Shown: positions 7,594-15,913, counted from the first letter of the stretch. The stretch: 27,378 nucleotides of DNA from CAZEJK01 sp964512045 (GCA_964512045.1 CAZEJK010000050.1:1-27378), one strand, 5' to 3'. Numbers and translations: made by a program. The notes: generated by a model from the sequence alone, not told the origin.

Positions 7594-8961
7594 ATGAGAC
7601 AGACTGCTCGCAACGTACTCGTTCTGGGACTGGTCGCCGGCCTGGCGCAGCTCGCCGGAGCTGCCACCCCTCTGAACGCCATCTTCAGCGTCGACGACCC
7701 GGAGGGCAACTCCGGCGACGCTCGCGTGCGCGTCGTGCACGCTTCGCCCGACGCGCCCGCCGTCGACGTGCTCGTCGACGACAGCGCCGTTTTCACGAAC
7801 GCTCCGTTCGAAGGCATTACCGACTTCGTCAGCGTTCCTGCCGGCACCTACAACGTCAAGGTCGTTCCTGCCGGCGCCACCTCTCCGGTCGTGATCGAGG
7901 ACGACCTCGAGCTGATGGGCGGCACGGATTACACCGTCATCGCCACCGACCTGCTGAGCATGATCACGCCGATCATCCTCACAGCCGATGGCGGTACCCC
8001 CGTGGCTGGCAACGCCTGGGTACGGTTCTTCCACGGCTCTCCGGACGCACCGGCGGTTGACATTGCCGTCACCGGCGGACCGGTCCTTCTGCAGAACGTG
8101 GCATTCCAGCAGAGTACCGCGTACCTCCCCGTCGAGGCTGGCACCTACGACCTCGAGGCTCGCGTCGCCGGCACCCAGGATGTCGCCCTGTCGCTGCCTG
8201 GTGTAACGCTTGAGGACGGAAAGGTCTACACCGTGTACGCCACCGGCCTGCTGGCTGACGTGGGCGCGCTCGAGGAGCTCTACTTCATCCCGGCCGCCGC
8301 CCGTGCGCCTGGTGCTGACGGTTCGTTCTGGTCCACCGACGTGGACGTCAACAACGCCGGCGACATGGCCGCCTCGTTCCAGTACCTCTGGCTCCCGCGC
8401 GACACCGACAACGCAATGCCGGCACCCTCCGACACCTTCATGCTCCAGCCGGGCGAGACGATCCGCCACGCTGACGTGCTCAACGCGGCCTTTGGTGTGA
8501 CCGACGGTACCGACGCGTTCGGTGCACTCGCGGTCCTGTCGGACAGCGAGGAGCTGAAGATCTTCACCCGCACGTTCAACCAGGGTGACGACGGCACCTA
8601 CGGTCAGGCAATCCCTGGTTTCGCTGCTGCCGATCTGATCCCGGCGAACGAGAAGAAGCGGATCCTCTTCTTCACCGAGAACGGTGACTTCCGCTCCAAC
8701 ATCGGAATCCTCAATGGTACCGGCTCGCCGATCACCATCAACTGGGAGCGGTACACCGCTGACGGCACGATGGTCGATGCGGACTCCGCCGAGCTACCGG
8801 CCTGGGGCAACACCCAGCTGAACCGGGTCTTCGAGAACGAGGCGCCGGTCGCGGGTGCATACATCGACGTCTGGACGACCACCGAGGGCGGTGCGTTCAC
8901 CGCGTACGGCTCGGTCGTCTCCAACGGCACCTCGGACCCGACCACGGTCCTGCCGCAGTAA
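7594..8961 (+). CDS. Secreted DUF4397 domain protein
   Basis: This 455-residue protein has a signal peptide (1-23, cleavage near AGA/A). Two DUF4397 repeats lie at about residues 40-120 and 140-220; each begins with the V+xxHxSPDAPAVD hallmark (VRVVHASPDAPAVDV, VRFFHGSPDAPAVDI) and contains an 'AGTY' strand. The remaining residues, about 230-455, form a separate beta-rich domain beginning FIPAAARAPGADGSFWSTDV, of a kind I associate with acidobacterial surface proteins. There is no C-terminal membrane anchor or obvious sorting motif. The protein is probably periplasmic or secreted; DUF4397 is thought to be an immunoglobulin-like or adhesive beta domain, but no enzymatic role is known. The start is set by AGGAGG 7 nt before ATG 7594. 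It is monocistronic, bounded by its own leader and a strong terminator. Confidence 0.88.
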   Translation: MRQTARNVLVLGLVAGLAQLAGAATPLNAIFSVDDPEGNSGDARVRVVHASPDAPAVDVLVDDSAVFTNAPFEGITDFVSVPAGTYNVKVVPAGATSPVVIEDDLELMGGTDYTVIATDLLSMITPIILTADGGTPVAGNAWVRFFHGSPDAPAVDIAVTGGPVLLQNVAFQQSTAYLPVEAGTYDLEARVAGTQDVALSLPGVTLEDGKVYTVYATGLLADVGALEELYFIPAAARAPGADGSFWSTDVDVNNAGDMAASFQYLWLPRDTDNAMPAPSDTFMLQPGETIRHADVLNAAFGVTDGTDAFGALAVLSDSEELKIFTRTFNQGDDGTYGQAIPGFAAADLIPANEKKRILFFTENGDFRSNIGILNGTGSPITINWERYTADGTMVDADSAELPAWGNTQLNRVFENEAPVAGAYIDVWTTTEGGAFTAYGSVVSNGTSDPTTVLPQ

Positions 8962-8994
8962 CAACCCACGACACTTCGAACCGACTCCGAACGC

Positions 8995-9021
8995 AAGGGG
9001 GGCCATCCGGCCCCCTTTCTT
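8995..9021 (+). terminator. Rho-independent terminator of the DUF4397 gene
   Basis: A stem AAGGGGGGCC (8995-9004) pairs with GGCCCCCTTT (9009-9018) around the loop ATCC, with one G-U pair. TTTCTT (9016-9021) forms the U-rich tail. It begins 33 nt after the stop codon. Confidence 0.88.
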
Positions 9022-9171
9022 CGTTGCGGTGTCCGTCCTGACATGGCTGGTCGACAGAAGGAGCTGGCGGAGGTTTCTGCGCAGGAGCGACGACGCAACA
9101 GCCCGGACTCGGCTCTGGCCCCGGCCCCGAGCCCGGTAGCCGGATCCCGGCCATCCGGTCCCCGGCGGATG

Positions 9172-9222
9172 CCTCGAATCTTCGAGGACACGGAGTTTTG
9201 AGTCGCTACCGAGAGCTCCGTG
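9172..9222. repeat. Two adjacent inverted repeats at the 3' end of the Nramp-like gene
   Basis: CCTCGAATCTTCGAGG (9172-9187) is a near-perfect palindrome. CACGGAG (9189-9195) pairs with CTCCGTG (9216-9222), placing the Nramp stop codon (9208-9206) in the loop. Neither has a proper U-tract on either strand, so a classical terminator is doubtful. They could act as 3'-end protecting structures for the minus-strand transcript. The remaining 9022-9171 shows nothing recognisable. Confidence 0.4.
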
Positions 9223-10510
9223 ATCCACCCTCCCCGCTCGCGAGACGCCGAGCGGCGCGGACCGTCGGGACTGCGATGAGCACCACCGCCACCAGAGCCA
9301 CGAGCAGGATCGTCCGTTCGTCCGGAGCAGGCTGTCCGAGCACCCTCGCGGCCGCGCGCAGCACGCCAGCGACGCCAAGCAGCACTGCCACAGAGGCCGA
9401 CACGCCGCCTGCCAGGTTGGCGAGCCAGCGGTTGGTGGCAGCGCCGAGCAGCGCGCGATCGTTGCACGCGACCACCAGAGTCACTGCCACCGCCGGGAGG
9501 ATCAGGCCGTTCGCCGCCTGGGCGAGAATGATCGCCGGGATCGGACGAACGCCGCTGATCCCCAGCAGGAGCCCTACGGCAAGCACGATCAACCAGACCG
9601 CACGGAAGCGTCCACCCTCATCCCGCCACGCCTCGCTGGTGGCGGTTGCCGTGGCGCTGCGGACCGACATCGCGGCTGCCAACGGAGCGGTGATCGCCGA
9701 CGATAAGCCAGCGCCGAACAGGCCAACTGCCAGCAGCCACGGAGCGAGCGGACCGAGCCGGTCGGCCAGCGCAGCAGCGAGCCCTGGGAACGTCAGCGAG
9801 CCCTCGAGGGCCGTTCCGGTCACCACGACCGCCGCCGAGATCAGACCACCCAGCGGCACCGCGACACCGAGACCGAGGCGCATCTCCCCCAGCGACTGGC
9901 GCCGCGCCAGCCCTGAGGCCAGGAAGAGGTTGTACGGCACCACGGTGGTCCCCACCAGCGCCAACACCACCGCACCGCCGCCCGCTGGAACCGTGGGTAC
10001 GAGGGCGCCTCGAACCACCGCCAGCGGATCCGGACCCAGGCGCAGCGCCGCAACCAGGAAGCACCCCCCCATGACCGCCACCAGCGCCCCGAGAGCTCGC
10101 GCGACCCGCGGCGCGGCGCCGGCCAGCAGCACAGCCACGGCGAGCGCTCCAGTGGCCAGCGTCAGCAGCCACGGCGCCGTCCCGACCACGAGATGCACGC
10201 CGGCCACGGCGCCGAGGATGTTGCCGCCCTCGTACGCCGCGCAACCAAGAACCACAGCTCCCACCACGAGCCAGGTCACGCCGGCCCCAAAACGTCGACG
10301 CAGCACCTGCCCAAGAGTGAGCCCGGAGGCCACCGTCAAGCGCGCGCTCGCCTCCTGTAGCGCCAGGCACGCCACCGTGGAGAACACCAGGGCCCACAGC
10401 AGCGTCAGCTCGAATGACGCTCCAGCGGCAGCCGCAGTGGTGACCGTCCCCGGACCGATGAACGCCGCCGAGATGGCGGACCACATCAGGATGGAGGCCA
10501 GACGCCGCAT
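9206..10510 (-). CDS. Nramp-fold transporter with non-canonical metal-site motifs
   Basis: This 434-residue integral membrane protein has about eleven hydrophobic helices and Nramp-type N-terminal architecture (SAAFIGPGTVTTA in TM1, then CLALQEASARLTVASG). In classical Nramp/MntH transporters TM1 carries DPGN and TM6 carries MPHN, which bind the divalent metal. Here the aligned motifs are GPGT (residues 19-22) and VPYN (191-194), so the metal-binding Asp, Asn and Met are replaced and the His is Tyr. The fold assignment is secure; Mn/Fe transport is not. Its ATG directly follows the TAG of the oxoprolinase gene with no spacer, so the two are translationally coupled. In Bacillus the Nramp-like ycsG lies among 5-oxoprolinase genes. 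Import of oxoproline or a related small molecule, or of a metal used by the enzyme, is therefore a reasonable but unproven inference. Confidence 0.85.
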   Translation of the reverse strand: MRRLASILMWSAISAAFIGPGTVTTAAAAGASFELTLLWALVFSTVACLALQEASARLTVASGLTLGQVLRRRFGAGVTWLVVGAVVLGCAAYEGGNILGAVAGVHLVVGTAPWLLTLATGALAVAVLLAGAAPRVARALGALVAVMGGCFLVAALRLGPDPLAVVRGALVPTVPAGGGAVVLALVGTTVVPYNLFLASGLARRQSLGEMRLGLGVAVPLGGLISAAVVVTGTALEGSLTFPGLAAALADRLGPLAPWLLAVGLFGAGLSSAITAPLAAAMSVRSATATATSEAWRDEGGRFRAVWLIVLAVGLLLGISGVRPIPAIILAQAANGLILPAVAVTLVVACNDRALLGAATNRWLANLAGGVSASVAVLLGVAGVLRAAARVLGQPAPDERTILLVALVAVVLIAVPTVRAARRLASGEGGSRSSR

Positions 10511-13500
10511 CTAGCCGTCCTCGCTGACCGGGTCGGGCACGCCGTACCCTCCGCCGCCCGGGGTTTCGAGGACGAACAGATCACCGGCGGCGACCTGGGC
10601 GCTGTCCACCGCGGCCAGCTCCGTCCGCGTCCCATCGGCGTGCTCCAGACGCTGGGCGCCCGGAGCACCAGGCCCACCACCCGCCATGCCCCGCGGGCCC
10701 TCGTGCCGATGCTGCGTCAGCACCGAGAGGGTGACTGGCTCGAGAAACCGGAACGTACGCACGATCCCGTCACCGCCGCGCCAGCGACCGGCACCACCGG
10801 AGCCTCGTCGCACCGCGAACTCCTCGACACGCACCGGGTAGCGGTGCTCGAGCACCTCCGGGTCGGTGATTCTGGTGTTGGTCATGTGGCTGTGCACCGC
10901 ACTCGCCCCGTGCCAGCCAGGACCTGCGCCGCAGCCGCCGCCAACCGTCTCGTAGTAGCTCAGCCGGTCGTTACCGAAAACGACATTGTTCATCGTACCC
11001 TGGCTGGACGCCGCGATTCCGAACGCCCTCACGAGGGCATTCACCAGTCGCTGACTGGTCTCGACGTTACCGCCGACCACCGCCGGGCAGCGCCACGGAT
11101 CTGCAACGAACTCCGGATCCAGCAGGCTGCCGCGCCGCAGGGAGATCGTGACCGGCTCCAGCAAGCCTTCGTTCAACGGCAGGGGCTCGGAGACCAGCAG
11201 TCGGAGCACGTACAGGATCGCCGATCGCACGATCGCGGGCGTGGCGTTCAGGTTGCCGGCGTGAACCGGGTCGCAGTCGGTCAAATCGACGACGCAGCGG
11301 CCGTCGCGAAGGGTCACTGTGGCGGCGAACCGTGCGCCGTCGTCCAGGACCTCCTCAGCGGAGAAGGTGCCGTCGCCTAAAGCGGCGAGTGCAGCGGCGG
11401 CGGCGCGCTCCGCGTTCTCCTTCAGGGCGCGCATGTAGTGGCGAACCGCGTCGGTCGAGTGCGCCTCGGCAAGGGCCGCGAGCGCGCGGACTCCGTGCTG
11501 GTTAGCGGCCAGGGCGGCGCGCACGTCCGCCAGGTTGTCGGCGACGGCTCGGGAGGGAGGGTCGGCTCCTTCGAGAACCGCTCGCAGCTCGTCCCAGCGT
11601 GCGACCCTCCCCTGGACGAGCCGCATCGGTGCGATCACGACCCCTTCCTCGGCCAGACAGCGAGCCGCCGGCGGCATCGAGCCGGGCTGCCGGCCGCCGA
11701 TCTCGGCGTGGTGCGCGCGGCTCGCCACGTAGCCGAGCCGACGGCCGTCGCGATCGTCCACGGGCGACACCACCGTCACGTCCGGCAGGTGCGAACCACC
11801 GTAACCGGGGTGGTTGGTAATCGCCGTCTCGCCCGGCGCCAGGGTCAGCTCTCCCATCAGCCGGCGAACACACAGGCCGAGCGACCCCAGGTGCACCGGA
11901 ATGTGCGGCGCGTTGACCACCAGATGTCCGTCGGCATCGAGCATGGCACACGAGAAGTCCAGCCGCTCCTTGATGTTCACGGAGACGGCGGTGCGCCGAA
12001 GCTGCTCGCCCATCTCACGCACCACGGTCTCGAACCGGTGTGTGAACAGCTCGCGCTGGACAGCTTCGGGACGTTCCCGCTCAACCCGAACACGATCCCT
12101 CTGCAGTCTCCGCGCGACCAGCGCCGACGAACCGTGCACCGAGACCCTCCACCCGTTCGGCACCATCGAAGAGGAGAACCGCCCGTGGAGCACACAGGGT
12201 CCGTCGACGACCGTGCCGAAGCTCATCAGCTCCTGACGGTAGACCGGAACCTCGCGCCAGCGCCCCTCCACCCGGGTCCGGGCGTGCCCGCTACACCTCG
12301 GCAGCACCTCCACCTCACGGTTCGGCCGGCGCGACGTGCGCGCCGCGGGAGGTGTCGTGGAGGCAACGACGCGCAACGACACAAGCTCCACATCGCGATC
12401 CTCCGGACGGTGTCCGAACAGCTCCTCATGACGCCGCGCAAACGCTGCATCGAGCGGCACGCCCGGCTCGAGATCCACCTCGAGCGTGGCGTCCTGGCCG
12501 ACAAACCGCAAGCTCCCGATGCGGCGCCGGATCACCACATGGCCGGGCTCGACACCCTCTTTGACGACCCGCTCGACAGCCTCGGCAGCAAGCCGCTCGA
12601 GGCGCTCGTTCAGCTCGGCAGCCACCGCGCGCATCGGCTGCAGGACCTGCGCCTCGGCAAACCGCTCCACCACCGCCGCCGACAGCCCCACGGCGGACAG
12701 CAGCGCAGCGTCCTCGGGGATCACGACGGTGCGCACACCGAGCCGCTGGGCCACACCGATGGCGTGCTGCGGCCCTGCCCCACCGAACGCCACCAGCGCA
12801 TACTCCGAGGGATCGTACCCCTTGCGCAGCGAGATCCTGCGGATCGCATCGGCCATCCGCTCGTCCGCGATCTCCAAGAAACCATCGATCAGCTGCTCTG
12901 CAGCGACCGTCTCGCCGGTGGATCGACGCAGCTCGTCGCGAACTGCCTCGAGGGCGGCCTCGGCTGCAGGACGATCGATCGGGATCTCGAACCGCTGTGG
13001 ATCGAGGCGACCCGCCAGCAGGTTGAGATCGGTGAGCGTCAATGGGCCACCGGCGCCGTAGCAGGCTGGTCCGGGAAACGCCCCGGCACTCTCCGGTCCC
13101 ACCTTCAGGCGCACGCCATCGTAGCTACACACCGAGCCGCCGCCCGCCGCGACGCTCTCGATCGCAAGCGCCGGCGCCAGCAGATGGGCATCGCCCACCG
13201 AGTGCTCGAACACGTACTCGAAGTCGCCCTCGTACCGTGCCACGTCGGTGGAGGTGCCACCCATGTCGAACGCCAGCAGACGGTCACAGCCAACCTGTCG
13301 GCCCACCTGGGCGGCGCCGGCGATACCGCCGGCGGGACCGCTGAGCAGACTGTCCTTGGCATGGTAGGCGTCGGCACGCACCAACCCTCCTGCGGAGGTC
13401 ATCACGCTGAGCCGTCCGCGACGGACGACATCGCGGATCTGCGCCAGGTACCCCTGAATCACCGGCGCCAGCGCCGCATCCACCACCGCCGTCTGAGCGC

Positions 13501-14308
13501 GGGTACGCAAGGTAATGAATGGCGCCAGGTCAGCCGATCGCGAGACATGCTCGAAGCCTGCGTCATGAAGAATCTCGGCGATCAGCTCCTCGTGATCCGG
13601 GTTCTTGTCGGCATGGAGTAACGCCACCGCAGCAACCCGATGGCCCTGCTCCACCAGCCTCACAGCCGCACGCCCCACCGTGGCCTGATCCACCGGGATC
13701 TGCTCGGCTCCAGTGGCATCGAGCCGCTCGCTCACCTCCACCGTCGGCCCGTGCAGCACCGGCGGGACCACGACCTGTCGCGCAAACAGCTCCGGCCGGG
13801 CCTGCGTGCCAATCCGCAGGAGATCCGCGAAGCCTCGGGTGATCCAGAGCACCGGCTCGGCACCCGTGCGGGTGAGCAGCGCGTTGGTGCCGCGGGTCGT
13901 GGCCAGCCGCATCTCCATCTCGGGCAACGGCTGGCCGGCCGGGGTTCCGGTCACCAGCCGGGCCGCCAGCACCGGCGCCTCCTCGTCAGACGCGAGCTCG
14001 ATCAGCTCGCCCAGCTCGACGTCGTCCACCGGGGTCTCGAGCACGAGGGTCTGGTCCGCGGCGCGGTACGAGGCCACGCGGTGTGCGCCCTCGCGACCAA
14101 GGCGCACGAACCGACATCCGGCAACGAGGTCGTCCGGCCCAGACCAGCCGACCTTGAGCTGGATCATCTTGGGCCCGAGCACCCGCACCACTCGGCCCCG
14201 GAGCCCCGATGAGCTCAGCACCTTGACGCGGTGGACGACTCCCTGCGGATCCCACGCCAGACAGTCAGTGAAGGTACCGCCAGTGTCGATGCACAGCCGC
14301 CACATCAT
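10511..14308 (-). CDS. Fused HyuA-HyuB hydantoinase / 5-oxoprolinase family ATPase
   Basis: At 1265 residues this matches the length of fused 5-oxoprolinases, which hydrolyse 5-oxo-L-proline to glutamate with ATP. The HyuA half (about 1-730) starts with the phosphate-binding DTGGTFTD (8-15), continues with LATTRGTNALLTRTG, LLSGPAGGIAGAAQVG and LLAFDMGGTSTDVARY, and then has VAFGGAGPQHAIGVAQRLG. The HyuB half (about 740-1265) shows SCAMLDADGHLVVNAPHIPV, AITNHPGYGGSHLPDVTVV, YYETVGGGCGAGPGW and HMTNTRITDPEVLEHRYPV. All expected motifs are intact. Hydantoinase or acetone-carboxylase-like substrates cannot be excluded, but the fused form favours oxoprolinase. An ATG-ATG pair opens the gene (14308 or 14305). 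There is no clear Shine-Dalgarno sequence and a TATGAT lies just upstream. The Nramp-like gene follows directly. Confidence 0.9.
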   Translation of the reverse strand: MMWRLCIDTGGTFTDCLAWDPQGVVHRVKVLSSSGLRGRVVRVLGPKMIQLKVGWSGPDDLVAGCRFVRLGREGAHRVASYRAADQTLVLETPVDDVELGELIELASDEEAPVLAARLVTGTPAGQPLPEMEMRLATTRGTNALLTRTGAEPVLWITRGFADLLRIGTQARPELFARQVVVPPVLHGPTVEVSERLDATGAEQIPVDQATVGRAAVRLVEQGHRVAAVALLHADKNPDHEELIAEILHDAGFEHVSRSADLAPFITLRTRAQTAVVDAALAPVIQGYLAQIRDVVRRGRLSVMTSAGGLVRADAYHAKDSLLSGPAGGIAGAAQVGRQVGCDRLLAFDMGGTSTDVARYEGDFEYVFEHSVGDAHLLAPALAIESVAAGGGSVCSYDGVRLKVGPESAGAFPGPACYGAGGPLTLTDLNLLAGRLDPQRFEIPIDRPAAEAALEAVRDELRRSTGETVAAEQLIDGFLEIADERMADAIRRISLRKGYDPSEYALVAFGGAGPQHAIGVAQRLGVRTVVIPEDAALLSAVGLSAAVVERFAEAQVLQPMRAVAAELNERLERLAAEAVERVVKEGVEPGHVVIRRRIGSLRFVGQDATLEVDLEPGVPLDAAFARRHEELFGHRPEDRDVELVSLRVVASTTPPAARTSRRPNREVEVLPRCSGHARTRVEGRWREVPVYRQELMSFGTVVDGPCVLHGRFSSSMVPNGWRVSVHGSSALVARRLQRDRVRVERERPEAVQRELFTHRFETVVREMGEQLRRTAVSVNIKERLDFSCAMLDADGHLVVNAPHIPVHLGSLGLCVRRLMGELTLAPGETAITNHPGYGGSHLPDVTVVSPVDDRDGRRLGYVASRAHHAEIGGRQPGSMPPAARCLAEEGVVIAPMRLVQGRVARWDELRAVLEGADPPSRAVADNLADVRAALAANQHGVRALAALAEAHSTDAVRHYMRALKENAERAAAAALAALGDGTFSAEEVLDDGARFAATVTLRDGRCVVDLTDCDPVHAGNLNATPAIVRSAILYVLRLLVSEPLPLNEGLLEPVTISLRRGSLLDPEFVADPWRCPAVVGGNVETSQRLVNALVRAFGIAASSQGTMNNVVFGNDRLSYYETVGGGCGAGPGWHGASAVHSHMTNTRITDPEVLEHRYPVRVEEFAVRRGSGGAGRWRGGDGIVRTFRFLEPVTLSVLTQHRHEGPRGMAGGGPGAPGAQRLEHADGTRTELAAVDSAQVAAGDLFVLETPGGGGYGVPDPVSEDG

Positions 14309-14314
14309 TCGCCG

Positions 14315-14320
14315 ATCATA
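14315..14320 (-). promoter_or_regulatory. Candidate -10 (TATGAT) of the oxoprolinase operon
   Basis: On the minus strand TATGAT (14320-14315) matches the -10 consensus at five of six bases. Its normal start point would fall at about 14308, the A of the first ATG, implying a leaderless or near-leaderless mRNA. The -35 position (TCCGAA) is poor. Confidence 0.35.
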
Positions 14321-14461
14321 CCGCGGCTCTGAGCACCTTCGGAGGTGCGCGAATCAGGGTCGGTCCGCGACAACGACGAGCGGCGCCGAGGTCCTGTCAC
14401 GCTGAGGCGCCACGCGGGGGCGCCGGTCGTGAGCCGAGCGCGCCCGCACACAGCGGCACAC

Positions 14462-14487
14462 AAAAAGGCCCGCCGGCGGCGGCGGGC
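14462..14487 (-). terminator. Rho-independent terminator of the small secreted protein gene
   Basis: Read on the minus strand, GCCCGCCG (14487-14480) pairs with CGGCGGGC (14475-14468) around a four-base loop and is followed by a TTTTT run (14466-14462). It lies about 32 nt after the stop codon at 14520 and separates this gene from the oxoprolinase operon. Confidence 0.88.
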
Positions 14488-14519
14488 TTTGTGGTTCAGT
14501 GATCTGTTCTGCTCGTGGC

Positions 14520-14909
14520 TTACTTGCCGAAGACCGTCGTCGGAACCCTCGTCGATCCCATCCGGCCGACGGTATCGAACATCAGCTCGACCGATGTCAA
14601 CGCCTTGGTCGTGCCGAGACCGATCGGCTCGGAGTCCACGCCCGGGCGGAGCGTCGCCTCGACGTCGATCTTCTTCTCGGCGCCATCGGCAAACACGACC
14701 TTGACGCCTTCCAGGTTCACCTGGGCGTTCCCGACCTGGATCATCAGCTCGGAGACCTCTTGCTGCGTCTTGACCTTGATCACTCCACCGTCGTCCTTGA
14801 AAAGCAGCGTCTTGCGCCCCAGCTTGGTCCAGTCGTTCGCCTCGGCAACACCCGCCAGCATCAGACCCACCGTCAGCACACAGACCAACACCATGACAGT
14901 TCGCTTCAT
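14520..14909 (-). CDS. Small secreted protein, DUF2541/YaaI-like layout
   Basis: This 129-residue protein has a signal peptide (1-24, MKRTVMVLVCVLTVGLMLAG, cleavage near VAEA/N). The mature part of about 105 residues is beta-rich: WTKLGRKTLLFKDDGGVIKV, ELMIQVGNAQVNLEGVKVVF, GAEKKIDVEATLRPG and a final VELMFDT strand. The order 'W..LG…D…I.V…L.V…V.L..V.V.F..G…G' resembles the DUF2541 (E. coli YaaI) group of small periplasmic proteins. I see this as similarity of pattern, not a firm family call. Function is unknown. The start is supported by AAGGGAG on the minus strand 8-14 nt upstream. It is monocistronic with its own terminator and a long, hairpin-rich leader. Confidence 0.75.
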   Translation of the reverse strand: MKRTVMVLVCVLTVGLMLAGVAEANDWTKLGRKTLLFKDDGGVIKVKTQQEVSELMIQVGNAQVNLEGVKVVFADGAEKKIDVEATLRPGVDSEPIGLGTTKALTSVELMFDTVGRMGSTRVPTTVFGK

Positions 14910-15191
14910 CTCTCAGTCTCCCTTCCGGTCAGAAAATCTCGAGGAGCTCGTTCCCTCGCACTCTCCTCGTCGCGGTCCCACGCGGCGACCGCGTTCGGTA
15001 ACGTAATACGGAGCTTTTGCCTCCGGGTTTCGCGACTCGACAAACTTTTTTTCTGCTAGCCTCCGCTCACCTCCGCCGGCCCCTCCAGAGCTCACCGGCT
15101 CTGGTGTCTCGGTCACCGTCCAACGTAAAGAGCCTGCCGCAGGATGCCATCGGGGCAGGCCCCGGTTCTGCCTCCAAAACCCTTCCATCGC
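14910..15191. other. Non-coding region between divergent genes, with hairpins
   Basis: This is most of the 368-nt gap between the small secreted protein (minus) and tetR (plus). CGCGGTC (14971-14977) and GACCGCG (14987-14993) form a strong 7-bp hairpin. CGGAG (15009-15013) and CTCCG (15021-15025) enclose a loop that reads GCAAAAG on the minus strand. T7 at 15046-15052 is an A-run on the minus strand. All lie in the likely 5' leader of the minus-strand gene. I could not match them to a known riboswitch class. The rest (about 15060-15190) shows no gene or clear signal. Confidence 0.4.
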
Positions 15192-15220
15192 TTGACAGAC
15201 GCTTGGCCCGAACCCATACT
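15192..15220 (+). promoter_or_regulatory. Sigma-70-type promoter of the tetR-ABC exporter operon
   Basis: TTGACA (15192-15197), a perfect -35, is followed after exactly 17 nt by CATACT (15215-15220), a four-of-six -10. Transcription is predicted to start near 15227-15228, at the first base of the palindromic operator, with a leader of about 50 nt before the tetR ATG at 15278. Confidence 0.78.
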
Positions 15221-15227
15221 GCACGCA

Positions 15228-15245
15228 TTCGACCGATTGGTCGAA
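15228..15245. promoter_or_regulatory. TetR-type palindromic operator TTCGACCGATTGGTCGAA
   Basis: Perfect 7-bp arms TTCGACC/GGTCGAA surround the spacer GATT. The site covers the predicted transcription start, where a bound repressor would block initiation or clearance. It lies 32 bp before the tetR start, so negative autoregulation of the whole operon is the natural reading. Confidence 0.72.
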
Positions 15246-15277
15246 CCACTCGGTTTAACTCGCGCCGGAGAAGCTCG

Positions 15278-15913
15278 ATGCCCAGACCCAGATTCACACG
15301 TCTCGAGCCAGAGCGTCGCCACCGATTGCTCGAGGCCGCGGGCATCGCGTTCGCCACCGAAGGCTACTCGGGAGTCTCGTTGAACCGGCTCATAGCACAG
15401 CTCGGCATCAGCAAGGGCGCGTTCTACTACTACTTCGACGACAAGGCCGACCTGTTCGCGGCGGTCTGCGAACGGGCGTGGGAGCTCATGCTGCCACCCA
15501 AGCCGGTCGACATCGAGGAGCTGGATCGCACGTCCTTCTGGCCAACAGTACTGGCGCTGGGAAACCGTATGGCCGCCAGCGGCCGCAAGCACCCGTGGCT
15601 CGCAGGGATCGGACAGATCCTCTACAACCCGCCGAGGGGGCTCGACCAGTCCCTGCTCGCTCAACCGATTGCTGCCGTCCGCAGCTGGCTCGACCGGCTG
15701 CTCGCGCACGGACAGCATCTCGGTGTGGTTCGTACGGATGTCCCTCGAACGCTCCTGGTGCGCATGGTGACGGCGGCTGGCGAAGCGGCTGACAAGTGGT
15801 TCGTCGAGGAGTGGGAGTCAATCGACCGAGAGGCTCTGCTCCCACTTCAGACCGCCACCTTTCGCACGCTGCAACGAATCGTCGCACCCGCCGAGCCGGG
15901 AGAGACCACATGA
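15278..15913 (+). CDS. TetR/AcrR family transcriptional regulator
   Basis: This 211-residue protein has the typical TetR N-terminal DNA-binding domain: ERRHRLLEAAGIAFATEGY (helix 1), then the helix-turn-helix SLNRLIAQLGISKGAFYYYF (about 34-53), ending in the family's 'YYYFDDKADLF' signature. The remaining residues form an all-helical ligand-binding and dimerisation domain of unknown specificity. It probably represses its own operon through the palindrome at 15228-15245, with an exporter substrate as inducer. The frame is open upstream to 15017, but ATG 15278 fits the family N-terminus and lies downstream of the promoter. Its stop overlaps the next start (ATGA, 15910-15913). Confidence 0.92.
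   Translation: MPRPRFTRLEPERRHRLLEAAGIAFATEGYSGVSLNRLIAQLGISKGAFYYYFDDKADLFAAVCERAWELMLPPKPVDIEELDRTSFWPTVLALGNRMAASGRKHPWLAGIGQILYNPPRGLDQSLLAQPIAAVRSWLDRLLAHGQHLGVVRTDVPRTLLVRMVTAAGEAADKWFVEEWESIDREALLPLQTATFRTLQRIVAPAEPGETT

Noticed and set aside
9198..10514. A 438-codon plus-strand frame exactly opposite the Nramp-like gene
   Set aside because: It is a Thr/Ala/Arg/Pro-rich shadow of a clear 11-helix membrane protein.
11438..13621. A 727-codon open frame on the plus strand opposite the oxoprolinase gene
   Set aside because: It is a shadow of the intact HyuA-HyuB gene; the translation is Arg/His-rich and featureless, with no ribosome site.
14333..14348. GCACCTTCGGAGGTGC hairpin upstream of the oxoprolinase gene
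   Set aside because: It is a short 6-bp stem with no U-tract or conserved context. It may be chance in GC-rich DNA.
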